Assembly: GCF_030010555.1 (NCBI RefSeq)
Contig: NZ_JASCQP010000005.1
Location: forward strand, 142,331 to 206,330
DNA length: 64,000 nucleotides
Direction: 5' to 3'
Source of the DNA: Halomonas rhizosphaerae
GTDB taxonomy: Bacteria > Pseudomonadota > Gammaproteobacteria > Pseudomonadales > Halomonadaceae
Part shown: positions 8,454 through 17,104 of the stretch, piece after piece
Numbering within the stretch: the stretch's first letter is position 1
Layout: the number at the start of each line of letters is the position of its first letter
Notes under the pieces: model-generated
Database searches by the model: none
What the model was told of the DNA's origin: nothing
The model's input: only the letters and a program-made list of their open reading frames with translations
Translations under genes and position numbers: made by a program

Positions 8454-11021
8454 TCAGCCTCGCGGCCGGGCGTTCTCCGGATCATAGAGGGCCCGATAGC
8501 CGACGGCCGCCACCCGCATCGGGAAGTGCTCGGCGAAGTACTCCAGCAGCAGGGGTCGCCCCTCCTCGGCGTGGTCGGCGGGCAGGTAGGCCAGGGCGAT
8601 GTTGCGTCCAAGCGAGGGGCCATAGGCGATGCTGGTCACGTAGGAGCGCCGGCCCAGGGCGTCCACCGGCACCTCGCCGCTCTCGGGGTCGAGCAGCGGC
8701 GACTGGCCGACCGGGAAGCGCGGGGTGCCGGCGGCGTCGTGGTGTGCCTCCATGACCAGGGTGCAGAGCGTGGCCGGCTGGCGCTCGCGGCCTCGCTGTT
8801 CCAGGTAGACCGCCTTGCCGTGGAAGTCCGCGGCCTTGACCCTCGGCCGCGCCAGGCCCGCTTCGACGAGGTTGTAGTCGGTGAGCAGGTCGACGTTCTG
8901 CAGCCGCAGGCTCTTCTCCAGGCGGCGGCTGTTGGCGTAGGTCTCGATGCCCACCGGCGTCACCCCGGCGTCATACAGTCGGTCCCAGAGCGCCAGGCCG
9001 TAGCTGAAGGGCACATAGAGCTCCCAGCCCTGCTCGCCGACATAGGAGATGCGGAAGGCCCACACCGGCAATCCCTGCACGCGGATCTCGCGGGCGGTGG
9101 CGAAGGGGAAGCGGGCGTCGTCCAGGCCCTCGGGGTCGTCGGCCAGGGCCTGCAGGGTGCGCCGGGCGTTGGGGCCCCACAGGCCCAGGGTGGCCAGGGC
9201 GTCGCTGCGATCCTCCAGGTGCCAGCGGGTCAGCCCGGCCGCCTCGGCGCGGCGGGTGATCCACATCAGGTCGCGGTGGCCGGTGTCGCCGCCGCAGATC
9301 ACCCGCCAGGCGTCCGTGGCCAGGCGCACGATGGTGAGATCCGAGTGGACGCCGCCGGCGGCATCGAGGAAGTGGGTATAGACCCCCTTGCCGACGGTGG
9401 TGTCGCCGCCCACCCGGGCCACCGAGAGCCACTCCAGCAGCGCCTCGGCATCGCGGCCCGAAATGTCGTAGATGGCGAAGTGGGAGAGGTTGATCATGCC
9501 CACGTCGTCGGAGAGCGCCAGGTGCTCGGCATTGGACACCCGCCAGAAGTGGCGGGCGTCCCACTCCGCCGGGCGCTCGGGTACGTGCTCGGCATAGCGC
9601 TCCAGCAGTGCCTCGTTGGCGGCGTAGCCGTGGGCGCGCTCCCAGCCGGCGGCCTCCATGAAGAAGCCGCCGAGCTCCTTCTCGCGCGGCCAGAAGGGAC
9701 CGCGGCGCAGGTCGCGGCCGCTCTCGAAGGGTTCGCGGGGGTGCACCGGCGGGTCGTAGATCTTGCGGGCGATCTCCCGGCAGCGGCCCTGGACGTGATG
9801 GGGTGTCTTCTGCACCGGGTAGAAGCGCGCGATGTCGATGCCGCAGGGGTCGGGCTCGGCGCGGCCGTGGGTCAGCCAGTCGGCCAGTAGCTTGCCCATG
9901 CCGGGGCCGTCTTTGACCCAGACGGCCTCGCAGAACCACAGGCCGCGGGTCTCCGGCGACTCGCCCACCAGGGAGCCGCCGTCCGAGGTGACCGAGAGCA
10001 GGCCGTTGAAGGAGTGTTTCTCGTCCCAGCCCAGCTCGCCGAGAACGGGGGCGAGGTCGATGGCCCGCTCGAAGGCCTCGGCCACCTGATCCAGCTCCAG
10101 GTCGCGCATGGAGGGCGAGAGGCGCGCCCGGTCGCGCTCGAGGATGGCGCGAGGGGCCACCAGCCGCGGTTCGCGGGACTCGTAGTAGCCCCACTCCAGC
10201 TGGCCGCCCTCGGTGCTGGTCGGGTCGCCGGTATCGCGCATGTAGGCGGAGTTGCCCTGGTCGCGGAGCAGCGGATAGCCGATCTCCTTGCCGGTGCCGG
10301 CGAAGGTGTCGAAGGGGCCGAAGAACAGCAGCGGATGCTCCACCGGCATCAGCGGCAGGGCCGCCCCGCCCATGGCGGCGGGGATCGGGCCCCAGATGCC
10401 CGAGGTGACGATCACCCGCGGGGTGGCAACGTAGCCCCTGGGCGTCTCGACGCCGCATACCCGGCCGTCCCGGACGTCGATATCCAGCGCCGGGGTCTCG
10501 GCGAAGGCGCGCAGCCGGCCGCCCGTCACGGCGCGTTCGATCAGTTCGCCGGCCACCCGCTGGGAGCGCGGGATCACCAGGCCGGCGTCGGGATCCCACA
10601 TGCCGCCCAGCACCCGGTCGCGGTCGAGCAGCGGGAAGCGTGCCACCACCTCGTCGGCGTCCACCATGCGCACGTTGGTGCCGAACGCCTTGCCCGAGGC
10701 GACCTTGCGCTGGAGCTCGGCCAGCCGCGCCTCGTCGCCGACCCGGGCGATCTCCAGGCCGCCGACCTTGTGGTAGTGGCCGAGCGCCTCGTAGAAGCGC
10801 TGGCTATAGGTGGTCGTGTAGCAGGAGAGCCGGTCGTGGGAGGTCATGAAGCAGAAGTCGGAGGCGTGAGCAGTGGAGCCGATGTCCGACGGGATGGCGG
10901 ATTTCTCGAGGCCCACCAGGTTCGTCCAGCCCTGCTCGATCAGGTGATGAGCCACCGAGGCGCCGACGATGCCGCCCAGGCCGATGATCACCACGTCTGC
11001 CTGTGAGGGGAGTGCCGCCAT
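8454..11021 (-). CDS. FAD-dependent GcvT-family oxidoreductase (dimethylglycine/sarcosine dehydrogenase-like)
   Basis: An 855-residue two-part enzyme: N-terminal FAD amine dehydrogenase (Rossmann GLGGIVG, residues 14-20; GSTAHAS with His52 where DMGDH and sarcosine dehydrogenase carry the flavinylated His) followed by a GcvT folate-binding half and C-terminal barrel (about 430-850). Family members oxidise an N-methyl group and pass the carbon to THF as 5,10-methylene-THF. The start ATG 11021 has SD GAGGAGGA. The neighbours fhs, DmdA-like and MetF-like share THF chemistry. The usual WHAAGL context around the flavin His is HASDFC here, so the substrate may not be dimethylglycine. No mitochondrial-type leader or export signal is seen. 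Confidence 0.85.
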   Translation of the reverse strand: MAALPSQADVVIIGLGGIVGASVAHHLIEQGWTNLVGLEKSAIPSDIGSTAHASDFCFMTSHDRLSCYTTTYSQRFYEALGHYHKVGGLEIARVGDEARLAELQRKVASGKAFGTNVRMVDADEVVARFPLLDRDRVLGGMWDPDAGLVIPRSQRVAGELIERAVTGGRLRAFAETPALDIDVRDGRVCGVETPRGYVATPRVIVTSGIWGPIPAAMGGAALPLMPVEHPLLFFGPFDTFAGTGKEIGYPLLRDQGNSAYMRDTGDPTSTEGGQLEWGYYESREPRLVAPRAILERDRARLSPSMRDLELDQVAEAFERAIDLAPVLGELGWDEKHSFNGLLSVTSDGGSLVGESPETRGLWFCEAVWVKDGPGMGKLLADWLTHGRAEPDPCGIDIARFYPVQKTPHHVQGRCREIARKIYDPPVHPREPFESGRDLRRGPFWPREKELGGFFMEAAGWERAHGYAANEALLERYAEHVPERPAEWDARHFWRVSNAEHLALSDDVGMINLSHFAIYDISGRDAEALLEWLSVARVGGDTTVGKGVYTHFLDAAGGVHSDLTIVRLATDAWRVICGGDTGHRDLMWITRRAEAAGLTRWHLEDRSDALATLGLWGPNARRTLQALADDPEGLDDARFPFATAREIRVQGLPVWAFRISYVGEQGWELYVPFSYGLALWDRLYDAGVTPVGIETYANSRRLEKSLRLQNVDLLTDYNLVEAGLARPRVKAADFHGKAVYLEQRGRERQPATLCTLVMEAHHDAAGTPRFPVGQSPLLDPESGEVPVDALGRRSYVTSIAYGPSLGRNIALAYLPADHAEEGRPLLLEYFAEHFPMRVAAVGYRALYDPENARPRG

Positions 11022-11110
11022 GATCGTCCTCCTCAGTCCGAGGGTTTCCCCGCAGGATAAGGCAGGCCCCGAGAGGCACGCTGTCCCGCGGCGACGCCCC
11101 CTTGCCTGGC

Positions 11111-11139
11111 GGCGACAGGCCGCGGCCGGCCCTGTCGCC
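11111..11139. repeat. 9-bp inverted repeat in the divergent C1-cluster promoter region
   Basis: GGCGACAGG (11111-11119) and CCTGTCGCC (11131-11139) flank an 11-bp GC-rich spacer, between the divergent DMGDH-like and DmdA-like genes. Another GCGGCGAC copy lies about 20 bp upstream, near 11090. The site could bind the AraC-type regulator encoded nearby; this is inference from position. Confidence 0.35.
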
Positions 11140-11257
11140 CACGCCAAAGAGCTCGACGCCCACAGCGAGATGGGCGGTCGGCCCAGGGGCTAGTGTCGAA
11201 GGCAAGGGCGGCCGGCGGGCGTCGGTCCCCGCCACAGCGACACTCGAGGAGGCGGTC

Positions 11258-12463
11258 ATGTCCCAGGCCATCGAGAGCATCCAGAGCACTCAGAACACCC
11301 CATCGGCGCCGGAGATCCTGCTCTATCCGCGCATCCGCAAGTCACCGTTCTTCTACGCCTCGCGGCGGCACGGGGTGCGCAAGTACAGCGTCTACAACCA
11401 CCACTACCATCCACGCCTCTACACCGACCCGGTTGACGAGTACTGGGCCCTGGTGCAGGGCGTGACCCTGTGGGACGTCGGCGTCGAGCGCCAGATCGAG
11501 ATCAGCGGGCCCGACGCCTTCGCCTTCACCCAGCGGCTGGTCCCCCGCGACATGCGCCACTGCCAGGTGGGGCAGTGCAAGTACGTCTTTGTCACCGCTC
11601 CCGACGGCGGCATCCTCAACGACCCGGTGTTGCTGCGCATCGAGGAGAACCGCTTCTGGCTCTCGCTGGCCGACAGCGACATCCTGCTGTGGTGCCGGGG
11701 GCTGGCGGTCAATGCCGGGCTCGACGTGACCCTCCAGGAAGTGGACGTGGCGCCGGTGCAGGTCCAGGGACCGAAGGCCAAGGCGGTGATGGTGGACCTG
11801 TTCGGCGAGGCGGTGCTGGGCATGCCCTACTACCACCTGATGGAGGCCGAGCTCGACGGCATGTCGGTGGTGATTTCGCGCACCGGCTACTCCGGCGAGA
11901 TCGGCTACGAGATCTACCTGCGCGAGGCCAGTCGCTTCGGCGAGGCGCTCTGGCAGCGGGTCTTCGAGGCCGGCCGGCCCCACGGCATGCAGGTGATCGG
12001 CCCCTGCCACATCCGCCGCATCGAGGGCGGCATCCTCGCCTTCGGCTGCGATATCTGGTACGACACCAACCCCTTCGAGGTGGGCATGGGCTACGACTGG
12101 ATGGTCGATCTGCGCGGCGACGACGACTTCATCGGCCGTGCCGCCCTGGAGCGCATCAAGGCCGAGGGGGTGACACGCAAGCTGGTGGGGGTGGAGATCG
12201 ACGGCCCCAGCGTGGGCTACTTCACCGACGGCTCGATGATCGATGTCTTCCCCGTGTTCGATGCAGACGGCGAGCGTATCGGCAAGGTGACCTCTGCCAC
12301 CCGCTCGCCGCGCCAGGAGCGAAACATCGGCTACGCCATGGTGCCGGTCGAATACGCCGAGTTGGGCACGGCGCTACGCATCGAGGCCAATACCGGCCTG
12401 CAGGAGGCCAGGGTGGTGGAGAAGCCCTTTCACGATCCCTCCAAGGAAATTCCCAAGGGGTGA
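11258..12463 (+). CDS. DmdA-like GcvT-fold methyltransferase
   Basis: A 401-residue aminomethyltransferase-fold protein. The layout resembles dimethylsulfoniopropionate demethylase DmdA more than glycine-cleavage T protein: YSVYNHHYHP near the N terminus, WDVGVERQIEISGPDAF, LNDPVLLRI, SLADSDILLW, QGPKAKAVM and SRTGYSGEIGYEIYL. DmdA moves a methyl group from a sulfonium onto THF giving 5-methyl-THF. The next gene is MetF-like, which would handle that product. Start ATG 11258 is preceded by CGAGGAGGCGG; upstream in-frame ATGs lack SD. True DMSP activity is not shown by the sequence alone, and non-DMSP relatives are common, so no gene symbol is given. Confidence 0.75.
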   Translation: MSQAIESIQSTQNTPSAPEILLYPRIRKSPFFYASRRHGVRKYSVYNHHYHPRLYTDPVDEYWALVQGVTLWDVGVERQIEISGPDAFAFTQRLVPRDMRHCQVGQCKYVFVTAPDGGILNDPVLLRIEENRFWLSLADSDILLWCRGLAVNAGLDVTLQEVDVAPVQVQGPKAKAVMVDLFGEAVLGMPYYHLMEAELDGMSVVISRTGYSGEIGYEIYLREASRFGEALWQRVFEAGRPHGMQVIGPCHIRRIEGGILAFGCDIWYDTNPFEVGMGYDWMVDLRGDDDFIGRAALERIKAEGVTRKLVGVEIDGPSVGYFTDGSMIDVFPVFDADGERIGKVTSATRSPRQERNIGYAMVPVEYAELGTALRIEANTGLQEARVVEKPFHDPSKEIPKG

Positions 12464-12468
12464 GGACG

Positions 12469-13335
12469 ATGACGGCGACCCGCTACGAGCTGCTACCCAT
12501 CGCAGGCATGCAGGAGGCGGCCCGGGACCTGCCGCATGGCGCCATGGTCACCGTGACCTGCTCGCCGCGCCACGGCCTCGAGCGCACCCTGGAGGCCAGC
12601 GAGTGGCTGGTCGGGATGGGCGTTCGGGTGGTGCCGCACCTCGCCGCCCGGCTGGTGCGCGACCGCGCCCACCTGGAGCAGTTGCTGAGACGTCTCGCAG
12701 CGGTGGGCATCGAAGATGCCTTCGTGGTGGGCGGGGATGCCGAACGTCCGGTGGGGGCCTATCCCCACGGCCGGGCGCTGCTCGAGGCCATGACCGGGCT
12801 TGAGCTGCGGCCGGCGCGTCTCGGCGTGCCCGCCTATCCGGAGGGGCATCACCGCATCGAGGCGACGGCACTGCAGCGCGACCTCGAGGCCAAGGCGGCG
12901 CTGGCCGACTACGCCGTCACCCAGCTGTGCTTCGAGGCGACGCCGCTGCTGGCCTGGCGTGAGCGGCAGCAGCGGCTCGGCCTGCCCCTGCCGTTCCATG
13001 CCGGCATCCCCGGGGTGATGGAGCCCAGACGACTGCTGGCCATCGCCCTGCGCCTGGGCCTAGGGCCCTCGGTGCGCGCCCTACGCCGCCAGTCGGGCTG
13101 GCTGGCACGACTGCTGAGGCCCTCGTCCTACTGCCCCGATGCCCTGCTGGAGGGGCTTGGACCGGGCCTGGGCGATCCCGCTGCCGGTTTCGCCGGCCTG
13201 CACGTCTTTACCTTCAACCGGGTCGCGGCTACCCGCGGCTGGCTGGAGGCGCGTCAGGATCTGATGCCCGAGCGGCCAGCGAGAGATGAAGCGAATCCCC
13301 ACCTCATCACCTCCGCCGGCGAGCCCCTGGCCTGA
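12469..13335 (+). CDS. MetF-like methylenetetrahydrofolate reductase family protein
   Basis: A 288-residue TIM-barrel protein matching MetF in length and in later motifs (PHLAARL, VVGGD in place of the usual LRGD, TQLCFEA, LHVFTFNR). By eye, the beta-1 motif holding the catalytic Glu of MetF (FEFFPP) reads TVTCSP, so that Glu is absent. The ATG at 12469 lies 5 nt after the DmdA-like stop with SD-like GGGGTGAGGA, so the two are translationally close. It probably converts 5-methyl-THF made upstream to 5,10-methylene-THF, or has a changed reaction. Housekeeping metF must lie elsewhere. Confidence 0.72.
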   Translation: MTATRYELLPIAGMQEAARDLPHGAMVTVTCSPRHGLERTLEASEWLVGMGVRVVPHLAARLVRDRAHLEQLLRRLAAVGIEDAFVVGGDAERPVGAYPHGRALLEAMTGLELRPARLGVPAYPEGHHRIEATALQRDLEAKAALADYAVTQLCFEATPLLAWRERQQRLGLPLPFHAGIPGVMEPRRLLAIALRLGLGPSVRALRRQSGWLARLLRPSSYCPDALLEGLGPGLGDPAAGFAGLHVFTFNRVAATRGWLEARQDLMPERPARDEANPHLITSAGEPLA

Positions 13336-13551
13336 CCGCCGCGACTGTCTCCATCAGACGACGCGTAGGGAGAGAATGTGGAAGCCGGCTCCTCCGTCAC
13401 TCCGACAGGGCGCATCGTCCTATACTGGGCCGCGTGGGATGGCGCCGGACTGCGCTACCCCTCTCATCGCCCCAAGCCTTCATGGTCACGCACGCCTGGA
13501 GTCCGGTGGTGTTTCAGCGAGTGGCGTCCCGCGCCCTTCAGGAGGTGAAAG
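13336..13551. other. Intergenic region without recognised features
   Basis: This 216-bp gap separates the MetF-like gene from the glycine-zipper gene. No convincing terminator hairpin, promoter pair or small gene was found; the SD of the next gene (CAGGAGGTG) lies at its right end. Confidence 0.5.
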
Positions 13552-14151
13552 ATGAGCAAGTCGATCGTGGTGGGTTCCACCCTGGCCGTGCTGGGGCTGG
13601 GCGGGCTGGCCTTCGGGGCCTGGCAGATCCAGGACCAGCAGCGCGGCCCCGAGTACGCCGAGATCACCAACGTCGAGACCCTGACGCGCACCGTGGAGAC
13701 CCCACGCGAGGTGTGCGAGGACGTGGTCGTGCAGTCGCAGCCGGAGGCACCTTCGGGACAGGGCGCCAGCCGTGATCCCCACCGTGTGGTAGGCACCGCC
13801 GCCGGGGCCATCGTCGGCGGCCTGCTCGGCAACCAGGTCGGCGGCGGCAGCGGCAAGAAGATCGCCACGGTGGCCGGTGCCATCGGCGGCGGCCTGGCCG
13901 GCCGTGAGGTCCAGGAGCGCGTTGAGGCGCGCCAGCATGCCCAGGCGGCACAGTCCCAGCCGCGAACCACCACCCGCCAGGAGTGCCGTACCGTGGTCGA
14001 CACCCGTCAGGAGGCCGAGGGCTACGAGGTCACCTGGCGCCACGGCGAGACGGTCGAGACCAGCCGCCTGGACAGCCCGCCCCAGGGCGACCGGGTCCTG
14101 CTCGAGGAGGGGCAGCCGCAGTGGAATGCCGTCTCCTCGCAAGGTGGCTGA
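13552..14151 (+). CDS. Glycine-zipper 2TM domain envelope protein
   Basis: A 199-residue protein with an N-terminal hydrophobic anchor (about residues 5-22), a glycine-rich two-helix zipper (VVGTAAGAIVGGLLGNQVGG and GAIGGGLAG, about 82-122) and a Cys pair (EVCEDV, QECRTV) flanking it. Such SlyB/UmoD-like proteins sit in the cell envelope and often respond to stress; no catalytic role is known. SD AGGAGGTG precedes ATG 13552. It stands alone between the one-carbon cluster and the amine cluster and ends at a shared hairpin. Confidence 0.75.
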   Translation: MSKSIVVGSTLAVLGLGGLAFGAWQIQDQQRGPEYAEITNVETLTRTVETPREVCEDVVVQSQPEAPSGQGASRDPHRVVGTAAGAIVGGLLGNQVGGGSGKKIATVAGAIGGGLAGREVQERVEARQHAQAAQSQPRTTTRQECRTVVDTRQEAEGYEVTWRHGETVETSRLDSPPQGDRVLLEEGQPQWNAVSSQGG

Positions 14152-14174
14152 GCGAGCTCCATCTCGTCATGAAA

Positions 14175-14210
14175 GACAGCGCCCCGGTCAGTGATGGCCG
14201 GGGCGCTGTC
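14175..14210. terminator. Bidirectional hairpin between convergent genes
   Basis: GACAGCGCCCCGG (14175-14187) and CCGGGGCGCTGTC (14198-14210) make a perfect 13-bp stem with a 10-nt loop. T-runs are weak on both strands (TTTC on the minus side), so termination efficiency is uncertain. Confidence 0.65.
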
Positions 14211-14262
14211 GTTGGGGGCAGGTGTCTCGGACGTGTCGCCGGTCAAGGCGAGACCTCGTCAT

Positions 14263-15750
14263 TCACAGGTACCCGAGTACCAGGTAGGCACCGGATGCCA
14301 GGATGCCCGCCAGTGCCGCATAGGGCAGCTGGGTGAAGGCATGCTGGAAGGGGGTGCAGCCGCTGGCCTGGGAGGTCAGCACCGTGGCATCCGAATAGAA
14401 GCAGGCGTGGCTACCGAAGGTGCTGGCCGACAGGGTGGCCCCGATCACCAGCGTCATGTCGGCGCCCAGGTTGTGCCCCAGGGTGGCGACGATGGGCAGA
14501 ATGATCACGAATACGCCCCAGTTCGAGCCAGTGGCGAAGGAGACGAACCCCATGATGCTGAAGATGATGAAGGGCAACAGCTCGGCGGAGATCAGCGGTT
14601 CCACGGTGGTGATGATGTACTCGTTGAGGCCCAGCGCCGTATTGACCTCATTGAACAGGAAGGCCGCCACCAGTACCGCCAGGGCATCGATCATCGACTT
14701 GAAGCCCTCGACGATATTGTCGAAGGTCTCGCTGGCGGACAGCTTCTTCAGGGCGATGAAGGTCACGATCATCCCGGCCAGGGTGATGAAGATGCCCATC
14801 AGGAAATCCAGGTCGAACCACCAGGTGAAGAAGGCCAGGGAGGCCATGGGCAGCAGGAAGGACCAGACGCTGCCCTTGTGACTGGCATCCGCCTCGAGGT
14901 GGCCAATGTCCTCGTCGATGTGCTCGGCCCCCGCGGGCACGCATTGCCCGTGTTGTTCGGCGCGACGTTCCGCCGTTTTCATTGGCCCGATCAGCGGGAT
15001 CTTGCCGTAGATGACCAGCGGCACCATGGCCACGGCAATCCACGGGTAGAACATGAAGGGGATGGCCTGGATATAGGTCATCACGCCCTGGCCGTCCGCG
15101 GCGACGCCGTTCTTCTCGATCAGGGCGCCGAAGAATACCGCCCAGGTGGAAATGGGGATCAGGACGCTGATCGGTGCCGCGGTGGAGTCGATGACGTAGG
15201 CCAGCATCTCGCGCGATGTCTTGAAGTGGTCCGTGATCCTGCGCATCGAGGTGCCCACGGCCAGCGAGTTGAGGTAGTCGTCGACGAACAGCACGATCCC
15301 CATGAACCAGCAGCCCATCAGGGCGCGGGGCTTGTCGGTCGTGTAGCGCATCATGGCCCGGGCGAAGGCCTGGGACGAGCCCGATTTCAGCAGTAGGGCG
15401 ATGATGCTGCCCATCAGGCCGCAGACCATGATGACCCAGGCGACATCCTCGTCGGTCATCACGCTCATCAGGCTCTCGGAGAGGCTGCTCAGCGCATTCG
15501 TGGGATCCATCATCAGGGTGCCGGCGAAGGCACCGAACACCAGCGGTTCAAGCGCACGCCTGGACAACAGCGCAAGCAGCAGAACGAGTCCCGTCGGGAC
15601 CAGGATCAACGGCCCGTCGATGGCGTCGGCACCGCTGGTGCCGACCACGGCGCTGACGACGGCGGCCAATGCGATAGCGAGCAATATCATGACCATCCAG
15701 CGGTGCCACGGGCGGGCGCCCTGCTTGATCAGCTTGTCGTTGGCTTCCAT
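14263..15750 (-). CDS. NhaC-family cation/amine antiporter
   Basis: A 495-residue polytopic inner-membrane protein of the NhaC/YfcC-type superfamily with about 11-12 predicted helices, including FVDDYLNSLAVG, IDSTAAPISVLIP and FATGSNWGVFVI. A hydrophilic loop at about residues 258-287 is rich in His, Glu and Asp. NhaC proteins exchange Na+ and H+, but relatives carry organic substrates. SD CGAGGAGG precedes ATG 15750. The gene lies 45 nt after a PuuB-like oxidase on the same strand, behind a promoter with twin GntR-type palindromes, so import of the oxidase substrate or relief of sodium stress are both possible. The substrate is not readable from sequence. Confidence 0.8.
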   Translation of the reverse strand: MEANDKLIKQGARPWHRWMVMILLAIALAAVVSAVVGTSGADAIDGPLILVPTGLVLLLALLSRRALEPLVFGAFAGTLMMDPTNALSSLSESLMSVMTDEDVAWVIMVCGLMGSIIALLLKSGSSQAFARAMMRYTTDKPRALMGCWFMGIVLFVDDYLNSLAVGTSMRRITDHFKTSREMLAYVIDSTAAPISVLIPISTWAVFFGALIEKNGVAADGQGVMTYIQAIPFMFYPWIAVAMVPLVIYGKIPLIGPMKTAERRAEQHGQCVPAGAEHIDEDIGHLEADASHKGSVWSFLLPMASLAFFTWWFDLDFLMGIFITLAGMIVTFIALKKLSASETFDNIVEGFKSMIDALAVLVAAFLFNEVNTALGLNEYIITTVEPLISAELLPFIIFSIMGFVSFATGSNWGVFVIILPIVATLGHNLGADMTLVIGATLSASTFGSHACFYSDATVLTSQASGCTPFQHAFTQLPYAALAGILASGAYLVLGYL

Positions 15751-15795
15751 GGAGACCTCCTCGATCTTGTCATTGTGTGAGGGTGGTAGGGTGGG

Positions 15796-17085
15796 TCAGC
15801 GCAGGCGTTCCAGCAGCTGGTAGTACCACATGCCGGCGGCCAGCAGGGTGTTGCCGAGACGGTCGCTGAACGGGACTCGCCAGTGACGGACATTGGCGAA
15901 GGCATCGAACTCCCGCCTGCTGCCATCGACCGCCTCGGCAAGGATCTCGCCGACGAGGTGCGAGGTGGCGATGCCGTGCCCGGAGTAGCCCTGGGCGTAG
16001 TAGACGTGGGGGGAGAGCTTGCCGAGCATCGGCACGCGGTTGATCACGATTCCGGCGAGTCCCTGCCACTGGAAGTCGAGCGCCACGCCCTCGAGCTGTG
16101 GGAAGGTATGCTCCAGCCGCGGGCGCAGCTCGGCGGCGATGTCGGCTGACGTCCTGCCCGAGTAGTTGGCGCCGCCACCGAAGAGCAGCCGCCGGTCGGC
16201 GGTGAGGCGGTAATAGTCCAGCACGAAGCGGGTATCGTAGACGGCCAGGTCCTGGGGGTTGATCGCGATGGCGGTGGCCTCGTCCAGCGGGGCGGTCGTG
16301 ACGATGCCGAGCGAGGCGGGGAAGAGCCTGCCGCCGAGCCGCCGGCGCTCGAGGTGGTGGTAGGCGTTGCCGGCCAGGATCACGCTATCGGCCTCGACGC
16401 GGCCATGCTCGCCGATGACGGCCGGGGATTCACCGTGCACCACCTCCACGACGGGTGACGCTTCGAAGATCCTGGCCCCCAGGCTTGCTGCCGCCCGGGC
16501 CTCGCCGAGGCAGAGGTTCAGGGGATGCAAATGCATGTTGTAGTCGTTGCGGAGGGCGCCGTGGTAGAGCCGCGTGCCGAGCACGTCTTCGACCCCTGCC
16601 TTGTCCAGCCAATGGACATGTTCGCCGATCCAGTGGGACTGGGAGGCCTCGTAGTCCCGCCGCAGTGCCTTCAGATGGCTTGGCTGGTAGGCCGCCTGGA
16701 GATGCCCGTGCTTGAGGTCGCAGGGAATGGCGTATTTCTCGACACGTTCGCGAATGATGCGCTGGCCGCGCCAGCGCAGGTCCCAGACGAAATCGGCAGC
16801 CTCATCGCCGAGGGTGCGCCGCATTTGGCGGCGCATGACATCCTCGCCGGACAGGCTGCCGGTGACCTGGCCGCCGTTGCGTCCACTGGCCCCCCAGCCG
16901 ATCTTGTTCGCCTCGATCACCGCCACCCGATAGCCCCGCTCGCTCAGCTCGACGGCCGTGGCCACGCCCGTGAAGCCGCCACCCACGATGGCGACGTCGA
17001 CCCGGTGATGGCCCTCGAGGACGGGGTAATCGGACTCCCTGATGACGGACGCGGAGTAGTAGGAAGGGGGGCGCGATTGGGTCAT
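15796..17085 (-). CDS. Second PuuB-like FAD-dependent amine oxidoreductase
   Basis: A 429-residue FAD oxidoreductase with the DAO fold: IVGGGFTGVATA (about residues 33-44), GWGASGRNGGQ (about 63-73), NAYHHLE, FGGGANYSGR and YYAQGYSGHG near the C terminus. It is clearly paralogous to the gene at 4037-5329 but diverged throughout, so it may act on a different gamma-glutamyl amine. It begins 20 nt downstream of tandem palindromic operators and is co-directional with the NhaC-family transporter, forming a two-gene unit opposite a GntR regulator. No strong SD is visible before ATG 17085. Confidence 0.85.
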   Translation of the reverse strand: MTQSRPPSYYSASVIRESDYPVLEGHHRVDVAIVGGGFTGVATAVELSERGYRVAVIEANKIGWGASGRNGGQVTGSLSGEDVMRRQMRRTLGDEAADFVWDLRWRGQRIIRERVEKYAIPCDLKHGHLQAAYQPSHLKALRRDYEASQSHWIGEHVHWLDKAGVEDVLGTRLYHGALRNDYNMHLHPLNLCLGEARAAASLGARIFEASPVVEVVHGESPAVIGEHGRVEADSVILAGNAYHHLERRRLGGRLFPASLGIVTTAPLDEATAIAINPQDLAVYDTRFVLDYYRLTADRRLLFGGGANYSGRTSADIAAELRPRLEHTFPQLEGVALDFQWQGLAGIVINRVPMLGKLSPHVYYAQGYSGHGIATSHLVGEILAEAVDGSRREFDAFANVRHWRVPFSDRLGNTLLAAGMWYYQLLERLR

Positions 17086-17104
17086 GAAAATGCTCGCTGC
17101 AAGA

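Noticed and set aside
11022..11257. Possible glycine or SAM riboswitch ahead of the DmdA-like gene
   Set aside because: No conserved core motifs of either class were seen; only simple inverted repeats are present.
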